Source: Zygaena filipendulae
Taxonomy: Eukaryota > Arthropoda > Insecta > Lepidoptera > Zygaenidae
Length of the DNA stretch: 64,000 nt
NCBI GenBank assembly: GCA_907165275.2
Contig: OU015670.1
Location: forward strand, 2,135,501 to 2,199,500
Direction of reading: 5' to 3'
Both the position numbers and the translations under genes were made by a program. The notes beneath the pieces were generated by a model. The model saw nothing but the letters and a program-made list of their open reading frames with translations, made no database searches and was not told where the DNA came from. This document shows, in pieces, positions 35,401-44,400 of the stretch; the stretch's first letter is position 1; every line of letters begins with the position of its first letter.

Positions 35401-36475
35401 CCAGACACGTTCCGTCGCAGACAAAATAATATTCTCCTATACAGTACGTATTAACTTACCTATTCACATCTATCGTGACACGGCCGCGCAGTCCCGGCCA
35501 GATACGGGCCAGCATTCGCGGGAAGAATATTTTGTCTCGCAGTTCATTTCTGTACGTGTCTGTGGCTACACGTCCAGCAGTGTAAATATATCGAGCATCG
35601 AAACCGTGCAGCCGTCTTTTGTAAACAGTTTTCAAGTATTTATTGCTCACGATGTATATGTTGGTTTTTTCTTGGCACGTGTCTGACACGGAGCGTGTCT
35701 GGCACGCTCAATGTCTGTGGATATAAATGCACCTTAATAATATGTAGTCAAGTGTGTGCGGTGATGTCAAGATGGCGGTCGGCTCGGTGGCGTGGTGTGC
35801 GCTGGACCCGTGCCGGCTGATCGCGTGCGCGTCCGCCGGGGCGTGCGTGTGGCAACTCGCGCGCAGCGACATCCGCGCGCGCTCGCTCGGCGCGGAGGCG
35901 GGCGCGGGCGCGCAAGCGGAAGCGGGAGCTGAGGCGGGAGCGTTGAAAGCTTGCGCTGCGCCACCGCACGGAGACACCGTTGTAAGTGCAGTTATATAGC
36001 CTTTATAGGAATCAAATTAGCTCCACCCACTAGAGGAAATTGCAATGTCTTTCGAGATATTTCAAATGTAATCGATAGAACTGAAATATCACCGGGAACG
36101 GCTGGACGGATTAAGATGAAATTTGGAATCGAGATAGCTGTTGCCTTGAATTCTTTTATATACAATCAATCATTACTACATATAAAATGAATTGTGTAGG
36201 TATACTTTAATGAACAAATGAATAAAATGCAGTAGTTTGTTAGTACTTAACGAAAAATTACGTGTCTGGCTCCAGGAGCACGTCGTAGATGGCAGTCGAA
36301 GGATTTAAAACCCTTGTAATGGCTGGTTGTATTCTTTGGTAAATAGTAATTCTGAATCAATTTGTCGCAGGCGCTTCTGACTTCAGATGGTCAAGTGCAA
36401 ATACACCACTTGATTAACGAACAAGCCGAAGTGGACCGCTTGGAGTTGTTCAAGAGATACGTCGCTTTATTGTGA
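26475..36475 (+). CDS. DYNC2I1: WDR60 / cytoplasmic dynein-2 intermediate chain 1, complete
   Basis: Intermediate chain of dynein-2, the motor for retrograde intraflagellar transport in cilia; in insects expected in ciliated sensory neurons. Exons: 26475-27176, 27445-27658, 29733-29919, 30168-31118, 31196-31358, 32423-32948, 33235-33367, 33713-33821, 35748-35981, 36371-36475; total 3324 nt, 1107 aa. Residues 1 to about 360 are Lys/Ser-rich and disordered, with the acidic YEDDFESYESDFDSY stretch typical of WDR60 in exon 2. Exon 4 has ITLHEMSYILFEMKPIPYEL, EVQTEEVVYENKWTQHP and the first WD blades (CIVCLWDL, GSIHLWDL). Later blades are IGALHRAGIITIWSI, YLAATDSGTVNLCSLLDL, LIACASAGACVWQL and LLTSDGQVQIHHL. 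Exon 9 is markedly GC-rich with an Ala/Gly/Glu run. ATG 26475 is the first after an in-frame TAG. Exon 3 needs a GC donor at 29920. Confidence 0.92.
27225..27376 (+). repeat. Single diverged copy of the GDE1-intron minisatellite unit
   Basis: Contains CGGGTAGCAGCTGCGCTGTG and TCGCGCGACTACCAGGAAGC, then a second partial TACCAGACAGCCAGGAT, clearly related to the 111-bp unit at 10765-11277. It lies in WDR60 intron 1, 16 kb away. Confidence 0.7.
27684..28192 (+). mobile_element. Two tandem Helitron-like elements (WDR60 intron 2)
   Basis: The first, 27684-27889, starts TCCTTACTAATATTATAAAG and ends GTGAAACCGCGCGGGACAGCTAA. The second, to 28192, starts ATTATAAATGCGAAAGTAAC and ends GCGCGGAACAGCTAG. 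Both show the TC start, the GC hairpin block and a CTRR end in the same orientation. Confidence 0.65.
28268..28900 (-). mobile_element. Cluster of three Helitron-like fragments, reverse orientation
   Basis: CTGTTCCCCGTGGTTTCACC (28273), CTAGCTGTCTCCCGCGATTT (28609) and TAGCTGCTCCCCGCATTAAT (28723) each begin a reverse-oriented copy with the GGGAATTCCGGGA-type block. The last resembles the copies at 8014 and 49699 through AGTAGTTTAGGAGTCCATCG. Confidence 0.6.
28902..29485 (-). mobile_element. Helitron-like element ('GTGCCCCGCGGTTT' subfamily) hosting a MITE
   Basis: Same blocks as the copies at 16718-17350, ending AGAATCGCGGATTCTACTC. Between the (GACA)n run and TGGTTACTTTTC it is split by the MITE at 29103-29400, giving a relative age: the MITE inserted second. 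Confidence 0.65.
29103..29400 (+). mobile_element. CRE-bearing MITE, copy 2 (subfamily B), nested
   Basis: Begins AATAGGCTAGTTTCCTAAAT, then TTAGTCCGTTTTGTAGATTG, and ends AACTGACGGACTATTTTTTG. The core TGACGTCACGCCTCGCTACA ... TATAGCGAGCTGTGACATCA is an inverted repeat. It is the reverse-oriented relative of 52462-52789 and shares its variant core. Confidence 0.7.
29919..30167 (+). other. WDR60 intron 3: probable GC-AG intron
   Basis: Exon 3 in the coding frame must leave two bases over to join the long exon 4 frame after TTTTTCAG at 30160-30167. None of the GT sites near the end of exon 3 (29897, 29903, 29912, 29924) gives that phase. AG|GCTAGT, with GC at 29920-29921, does. Confidence 0.5.
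34258..34882 (-). pseudogene. 5'-truncated jockey-type LINE, reverse transcriptase C-terminal region
   Basis: Read on the minus strand, the peptide RGVLASRLPLRVKVEIYKTY, then RSRLTYAAPAWYALP and QQYLALRTIVGAPRFVRN, is typical of the C-terminus of jockey-clade reverse transcriptase ORF2. The frame shifts near 34665 and continues as IQRDLGVEPLDIFVQRLATR. The copy is flanked by a direct repeat TATAATGTGAAC (34246-34257 and 34883-34894), a 12-bp target-site duplication, with a short GTT-type tail at the 3' end. It lies in WDR60 intron 8 and encodes no complete protein. Confidence 0.8.
35374..35730. mobile_element. MITE with ~45-bp inverted ends next to WDR60 exon 9
   Basis: The left arm, CATTTGTATCTACAGACATT then GAGCGTGCCAGACACG, is matched by the right arm CGTGTCTGGCACGCTC then AATGTCTGTGGATATAAATG read in reverse complement. 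The interior is about 260 bp, non-coding and less AT-rich. The right end lies only about 17 bp upstream of the exon 9 acceptor AG (35746-35747). Confidence 0.75.
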
Positions 36476-36534
36476 AGGCTAGACGAATCGTTAGTTTTAA
36501 GTGCATACCTAGTTCAAATTATTAAATAAATTGT

Positions 36535-36540
36535 TAATTT
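36535..36540 (+). promoter_or_regulatory. Polyadenylation signal of WDR60 (AATAAA)
   Basis: AATAAA 60 bp after the WDR60 TGA, followed by a T-rich stretch (AATTTTTTTCG). Confidence 0.6.
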
Positions 36541-36639
36541 TTTTCGTACCTACCCAGTTGCAATTAATAAATTATTTAAAGCACATTTGCCTTGTCTTAA
36601 TTCGAAAATTTTAGGTGCTAAACACCAATGAGCTAGTTA

Positions 36640-36795
36640 TTATATGTAGTACTAGACCGTCATCTAGATTAATAAAAAATTATTCGACTCGTATTTTATC
36701 CTTTTTATACGTAATGCGTAATGGGAAAATAATGGCGCTATCTATATTGAGTCAAAATGCCATTGCTAGACTAGTTATGACGTCACGTCGTACAC
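36640..36795 (+). mobile_element. CRE-bearing MITE, copy 3, truncated
   Basis: Diverged half copy: CTAGACCGTCATCTAGATTA, AAATTATTCGACTCGTATTT, and TATTGAGTCAAAATGCCATT, then TATGACGTCACG with the TGACGTCA palindrome at 36778. The right half is missing. Confidence 0.5.
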
Positions 36796-36932
36796 GTCGA
36801 TGTGTATTGTGTACCTACGATTATTTCATAGATACATTTTTATTTCGGATACCCGATAGTTTCGGTTACGGTTACGGAGGTCCATCACATCCCTGATACC
36901 TACACTGATTACCCTGCATACTTATAATATCA

Positions 36933-37129
36933 CTAGCTGTGCCCCGCAGTTTCACCCGCGGTAATTTCAGAGTTCCCGTGGGAATTCCGGGATAAAAAGT
37001 ACCCTATGTCCTTCTCTGTACCCCTGACAACGTGCTTGCCAAATTTCATCCAAATCCGTTCAGCCGTTTTTGCGTGAGATTGAGTAACAAACATCCAAAC
37101 ATCCACACTTTCACATAATATTAGTAGGA
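36933..37129 (-). mobile_element. Helitron-like element, complete copy
   Basis: Minus-strand start TCCTACTAATATTATGTGAA and end CGCGGGTGAAACTGCGGGG-CACAGCTAG. Contains GACAAC-GTGCTTGCC and AAATCCGTTCAGCCGTTTTT blocks. 197 bp, the cleanest copy in reverse orientation. Confidence 0.7.
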
Positions 37130-37246
37130 TTGCCCATAATGACTTGTAGGTAAATAAGATCACCTATGTACAACATAGTACATATACATACAAATAATAT
37201 TATACCTATGTAACCTGACATTAACTATAAAAAATGTAATCTAATC

Positions 37247-37384
37247 TTCTCTACTAATATTATAAAGAGGTAAAGTTTTTATGTTTGTAAGTTTAGTTTT
37301 AGGGGGTTATCTCTTTAACTAGGAAGGAGTTTCCGCGGGATTACTGAATTTCATGCGGGTGAAACCGTGGAAGAAGCAGCTATT
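37247..37384 (+). mobile_element. Helitron-like element, short copy
   Basis: TCTACTAATATTATAAAGAG at the start and TGCGGGTGAAACCGTGG near the AGCAGCTA end; internally deleted. Confidence 0.55.
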
Positions 37385-37504
37385 TGATGTAGGTACTTAT
37401 GCTTACGGATAAAAGTTTTTCGATATGGATCGTCAAGAAATTTTGCATAAAATATGTCACGAATATATTATGTAGAAAAAGTTATGACTTTTTATCTCGG
37501 AATA

Positions 37505-37842
37505 GGGATGTTGACGACTTTTGAAAATCAAAATTCTAATTAGTCCGCCAGTTAGAAAAAAAATAAGTGTCCAGTGGACACTAGACACGTATTTTTTACT
37601 TTTTTTAAATAAATGAAAATTTACAGATATAAAGTGCATTAAAGTTTAGGGTGGGGGCTCGTGACGTCACTAACCGCTATAAGCCTCCATGCAAACTGTT
37701 CGGTTAGTGACGTCACACGAAATTTCAACTCAATGTAGCTCCGTTATTTTTTGATTACGAACTCCGTTATGAAAAAATACGTGTCCAATATTTTTTATTA
37801 ATCTACAAGACGGACTAAAGACAAAATTAGTCAAAACGCCCA
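37505..37842 (+). mobile_element. CRE-bearing MITE, copy 4 (subfamily A)
   Basis: Starts GGGATGTTGACGACTTTTGA and ends TTAGTCAAAACGCCC. The core is an inverted repeat, GTGACGTCACTAACCG (37661) and CGGTTAGTGACGTCAC (37701), with two intact TGACGTCA palindromes. Confidence 0.75.
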
Positions 37843-38426
37843 TTGCCGCGGGAATCTCGTACCTAATTACGGCAGGTGGAATCTAGGGGAACTGCTAGTT
37901 GTATAAAAATGTAAAGATTGATAACATACTAATATCGAGTACCTTGCGTGTATCCAATCATCAAGTACCTAATTTTATCTACCGTAATTGTATTTTTTTT
38001 CCTATTTTTTTCCTACTTAATTTTTATCTGCCAAGGTGATTAGGTACACGAAGGCGTCATTCCGACAGATTTAGTTATGCAATCGAGCCAATCGAAATAA
38101 TTACACTGTACTATAGTGTCGATGTGTTGTACCTGAAGACGCTACAAGTGCTAAAATTCAAAATAAAAATATATATTGCCGTTTTTAAGATAATTTTCAT
38201 TCTAGGTATAGTGTTGGAAATTGAGGCAGCTGCGAAAACCTTATTTAAGAAATTTCTTTTCAAATTAAAAAGTTTTTTTTAATAATAACGACGAATGTTT
38301 GATATATATTATAATAAAATTTAAAAAACTGTGAAGAAATATTCGATAGTTTTTGAATTTTATTTTTATAAATGCTTGCAGTTTGTGACTTTCTTGTGAT
38401 CAATAAAGTTTGAGATTCTAACAACA

Positions 38427-41400
38427 ATGGTGTCTTATAAAAACGTAGTGATGTTCCATCTAAGTGTATTAATGTCAGTGTTGTTGTACACTTGTGGACA
38501 AGTGGAGGGGTACCACGTGCTGTGCGTGACGCCGGTGCCTTCGAGCAGCCATTATCACATTGCGAAGGGAATCGTCAATGCTTTGCTGACTAAAGGACAT
38601 GAGGTACGATAGTATGCAGACCGTGATGTAACATTTTAAAATGAGAATAAAATCTACTTTATTGCACACTAGCTATTCCCCGCGGTTTCACCCGCGTTAA
38701 TCTCGAAGTTCCCGCGGGAATTTCGGATTAAAATATAGCCTATGTTACTCAGGGATAATGTAGCCTTATAATAGTGAAAGGATTTTTGAAATCGGTCCAG
38801 TAGTTTTTAAGTTAAAGAAACAAACCAACCATAAAAAATAATATCTTTCCTCTTTATAATATTAGTATAGACTAGCTGTTGCATTTTGACCTGCGTTAAT
38901 TTTGGAGATTCTGCGGGAATTCCGGGATAAAAAGGGCCCAGTGTCCTTTCCTGATTATCTGTGCCCCTGATAACGTGTAGATGCAAAATTTCATGCGATT
39001 TTACCCCTGTTAATATCGGAGTTCTCGCGGGAATTCCGGGATAAAAAGTGCCCTATGTACTTTTCTGTAGTACCCCTGATAAGGTGTATGCACTGAGCAA
39101 TGCAATATGTCATGATGTTCGGTATGTAGGGGAAAGGTGTACGAGTTGATTCTACGAGGTATGATGATCCCTTGCCGTTGCAGCGAATCTATGGACGCCA
39201 TCTACGTTTTTTATATGGTATATCGTAGCTCCCGACACCCCTCCGCAATAGTCAAAGTGTAATGGTGGCGCGAGTGACGAGTGCGAGTCTACACGGAAAC
39301 ATATAATTTGTGTGTCTCTGATCTAAGGTAAGGTTGACTTTGAGACTATGTTACTTTTGTTGTATGCAATAAATCGTAATGATTGTTGTACTTATGGCTG
39401 TCTATAATGCTATATTTTAGTTTTTGCATGACACTACAACAGTAAATGCTTTATAGGTTATGTTATCGAACAAAGATTAAAAAAACTGTGTTTGGGGTAA
39501 GACGATCCCATCATGTAGGTACTAGTTGATCCGCAGGATCAACTTGTACCATATAAGGTACAAGTTTGAGTTTTAGTTGATTCATTTAGATTATTTTTTT
39601 CAGATTATGCCGCGCAATTATAAAAGAAAAACGTCTCGTGGGAGTTGGTCGGAAGATCGAATGATTAAAGCGCTCGATGCCGTTAAGAATGGCATGCCAT
39701 ATAAATCGGCAAGCAAAGAGTTTTCGGTGCCCGTTATGACATTAAAAAGACGTGCTAAAGGAATTAATAAAGTAAAAGCTCTAGGTGCAGTTAAATATTT
39801 AGGTAGGTAAATACCTTTACGCCTCAACAGGAAAATGAGCTGGTGGAGCACATTAAAGATATGGAGATAAGGATGTATGGATTGACGCGATCACAGTTGT
39901 TATCCTTGGCATACCAACTTGCTGAAAAAAACAACATATCACACCGATTCCATGGAGAAAAAGCTGGTGTTGACTGGCTTAGAGGGTTTCGTCTGCGACA
40001 TCCAGATATTAACCTACGTGCTCCAGAGTCCACCTCAACTGCTCGAGCTCGTGCCTTTAATAAACCAGTTGAGGATAAGTTCTATTCCGTGTTGAAAGAA
40101 GTTCAAGATGCGAAACATTTTCCACCCCATCGAATCTACAATATTGATGAGACGAGTGTTTTTACGGTACTGACCAAAAACACTAAAGTGTTTGCAGAAA
40201 CTGGACGTAAACAAGTGGCTAGAGTAACATCCGCTGAAAGAGGAGAAACTACAACAGTGGTAGTTTGCAAGTCCGCATCTGGAACTTTTGTCCCACCTAT
40301 CTTTCGTAGGATTCGCATGAAGATAGAGCTAATGAATGGTGCCCCACCAGGATCCACATGGGCATGTAATTCAACAGGATGGAGTGGTTTGATCATTTCC
40401 TAAAACATACGAAGCCTTCCGAAGACTTTTGACAGTTGATTTATTTCATAAATAATGACTGATCCTAATTAATAAATAATTTTGTGATAAATAAAGATTT
40501 TGTGACCACTTACAGAGGATTTTTTTCAATAATTATATCAAAATTCAGAATTTTCCAAAACAGGAGGCAAGATGATCCCCAGGATCATCTTGACCGTACC
40601 TTAGGGATCATCTTGGATACCCTGGTGTCCAAGATGATCCTTTGGTAGGGTTTTAAAAAAAGTGAAATCTACCAATAAAAAAAATCTAATTAAACATTTT
40701 GGGTATCAAAAAAGTTAGGTAGATAAATATGCTAACAGTAAATGTGTTTAAATCTAAATTAAATTAATTATTCTTCAAATAGGGACTATTCTCCCTTAAG
40801 GGGATCATCTCGTACACCTTTCCCCTAGTAGTAATGAAAGCGTGAAAAGGTTAAATTTGCATTTATAATGTTAGCATGGATAAAAACAAAAAAAAAATAT
40901 TACATCATTGATGTAAAAATATATTGACATAGGTACCTACACTTTGTTACCTAAGAACAATAACTTTTGGTACCAACTGCCAAACAACTGAAACCAATTT
41001 CAGGTCACTTGGATCACGCCTTACCCTGACAAGGCAAAGACGGTTGGAAAGAGACTCAACATAATAGACGTCAGTAAAGTTCAGGAGGCGATGAAAGGTT
41101 GGGTATAGTATATTGGGTTGTTGATGAGTGAAAGCCGTATTGAAAACACGCGTATCACGTTTCTTCGTTATTTCAGTCACTTTTCAGCATCTATTTTGGA
41201 CCCTGAGCAGGAAACTGGCCTTCAAGAGAGCCATGTTTTAACTTGGGGAACAATCTAACATTGTCATTGGCGTTTCGCCATAATTGAAGAAGTAGATGAA
41301 GAGATTTTTATTATTGAAACATTGTCATTGGCAAATTATAATTATAGACGCCATTATTAAAGAAAAAGAAGAAGAAGAAGAAGGTAACTTGGAGAGACCA

Positions 41401-44400
41401 GCGCCTAACCACAAAATGGGTTTGTGCTCAGACTTTCGCCACTGCACGAATGTTTTTTGAAGTGAAAACTTCTTTAGACAGCATGGTCACTTCCTTTTCG
41501 CGGGGTATACCTACCTAATACGCAGAACAACTACTTCGCGTTATGACTAAACTTCATTTTCGATTATTGCCTATTTCGCCGTTTGTCTACGAACTTGGGA
41601 TGGGAACAAAGCACTGAACTCGGGTGACACAAACAGCTATCAAAAATGATGTTTATAAGTTTGTCTCCTTCTTCTTCTTCTTTAATTATGGCGTCTATAA
41701 TATGACAATGTTTCTTAGTAGATACTTATTAAAAATTTCTTCATCTACTTCTTCAATTATGGCGAAACGCCAATCACAATGTTAGATTGTTCCCCAACTT
41801 AAAGCATGACTCTTGAAAGCCAGTTTCCTGCTCAGTGTTCAAAATAGATGCTGAAAGGTAACTGAAATAACAAAGACTAACGTAACACGCGTGTTTTTGC
41901 TACGGCTCACCCTTCAAAAACAGATTATAAGTTAAAACAGTTAAAGCTGAGAAGATTTTACTTCTAGCACTTGCAGTCCTACGACTGACTGATTTGTTTT
42001 TCCAGTTATCAGCATAAACGACAACAGTGTCCAAGACCTAAATATTTTGAGACAGATAGCCAACAATTTCTCATTGGAGGTCTTGCATCACGAGGATTTC
42101 AGAAAAGTCATTGTCGAGACCCAGTTCGATGCGGTCGTCTCTGAATGGTTCTTCAGTGATGTGCTAGCCGGGTGAGTGGAGATAAGTTGACTTGCTAGGC
42201 TTTTAGGTTAGATTGTTAGACCTACATTATGTTCTAAGCAAAGAGTAGGTATAGTATAACCACTACGTTTTAGTTTTACGGTACTTATCAGAATCAAATA
42301 ATTACCATACCTACTTTTGAGGGACTATTATGTAACTTTTGTTTCTATCATTTTTCGGTTGCAATGCAATATAGTGGTTTTGCGATTACAATATGCACGT
42401 TTTAACACCTACAATATCTAGCAATCAACCAAAATGAACATATTTCAAAAGTGGAAGCTGTCTAAACATGATTAATTAATCACAAAATCGCTATTTTTCT
42501 GATTGAAACTGAAATATGATAGCAACAAAAGTTACATAATTGCCCTGCAGAGCTTATAAATTTTTATTTTGGATTGTAAAATGTTTTGTTTAATAACTGT
42601 AAAATATGCGATTAGAAATAATTATGTTTATAGAATGTCGTGGTATGATAGATGTAGGTAATAGTTAAAGTAGAGCAATGCTTCAATGGTTCGGTCATTA
42701 GGGAAGGATGGATGAAAGTGGAGTGCCTTAGAAATTGTGAGAGAATGTGAAAAAGACGTTGTTCGAACAGGATAACGTAGAAGATGTCTTTAGAAAAGCA
42801 AAGACCAAATAAACTGACGGGTATCCCGTATAGGTATTGTATGCGACGGGAACAGAGCAGAGGTATGTAAGGATCGTAGCAAATGAAGTTAATGAAGGTT
42901 CATACTCTGTAGCTTCTGCTTACCTGCATATATGTAAATTTTCAGAATCGCAGCGATCCAACAAGTGCCCTGGATTGTAATAGGCACCACCGGCATACAC
43001 CCCTATTTAGAGTACATCGTGGACGTAATCAGCTTGTCGCCCATACTGCCCCCGATGACCTTCAGTTACCCCATACCCATGAGTTTCTACCAAAGGCTTA
43101 TTACCACTTTCGTCTTGGCGTTCACAAAGTTTGACATATGGTGAGTATAGGTAACAGACATTCTGTCGTCAGAACTGGCTGTCAGAACAATGTCTCTGTA
43201 CTCTGTAAGTACTTTCTGGAGGAGAGACTGCAGTAGTAATTCTCAGGGGAGTGCCCTCTGCGCTAGGTATTCTAACTCTTTTCACCTATTTTATTTATTT
43301 ATTTATTGTTTTGTTGTCAGTATCATGGGCCCATAGATAAATACCTTACAAACTAAAATAATATATACAAATATAAAAACATTGCCTGTCTATTTTTGAC
43401 ACTGTGTCGTTCTGGTGGTGGCTGTCAGCATCCTGCCCCGGAAACGCCTGTAGACTACCACATCTTTCAGCCAAAAGTCTTCGTTCATAAAGGTTTCCAA
43501 TTTGCTTGTCCCACCACAAAAGTCTTGAACAGGCATTATGACGCGACTCCAGCATTTCGTTCCTCAGAAGGTAGTTGGTCTTCGTCTTGATACATTCTGT
43601 GACATCTTGCGCTGTGGTGCGATGCATGACAGGAATTTTGGTTCATCCTGAAGGACCATGTCGTAGATCGGAAGGAAGAGCTAACACCGCCGACTACGGC
43701 TGACGACAATGTCTAGAGCTTTAGGTTGCTAACACCGCTGACTGTGACTGACGGCAGTGGTGACTACTGACGGTGGTGGTGCTTCTGGACGCATGTTACA
43801 TATAAAAAAAGTGTTTTTTTAAACCCAATGGTCAGCAACTTATCCGTAATCTCGATTGATGTAAAGCGACGATATCGACTAAGATTAGATTACACGTTAG
43901 CCAAACTTCCAACGCAACTTATTCACTGCTGAACTTCTACCCAAGACCTCTACCAAAAATCTCCACGAGCACCGTCCTGTGCTACCTGCATTAACTAAGC
44001 CGAGCCCTGATATCTCCACCATAACCCACCATAGGTAGCTCGCTTGCACCGTGACTGCCTTTACGTGGTCGCCACTTGAGCCCGGTTTTCTACCCTAACG
44101 AGTGTTAATTCTATCCAGTGCCATCAATTTATCCACCTGGTTTATTTCAGGCGAAATACACCATCAGTAGAAGCGATGTACAAAGCAGAGTTTGCGCATT
44201 TAGCCAAAGCTAGAGGGGTCCCGCTGCCAGATTTCCAACAAGCAGTGCACAATGTATCCGTGCTGTTCGTGAACTCGCACTCTTCGTTCACAACGGCACA
44301 GAGTCTTCCACAGAATGTGGTGGAAATTGCTGGTTTCCATATAGAAGAGAAACATCAAAAGCTTCCTAAAGTTAGTAAGATTAAATAAGTAATTGGCAAG

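Larger units (their letters stand above)
36476..38426. other. Intergenic region between WDR60 and UGT
   Basis: Holds the WDR60 polyadenylation signal, two CRE-MITE copies and two Helitron-like elements. The remaining sequence from 37860 to 38426 is AT-rich; it should contain the UGT promoter, but no core element was identified with confidence. Confidence 0.5.

Noticed and set aside
35708..35977. Ala/Pro-rich minus-strand frames
   Set aside because: They mirror WDR60 exon 9, which is supported by phase, position and WD-repeat motifs on the + strand.
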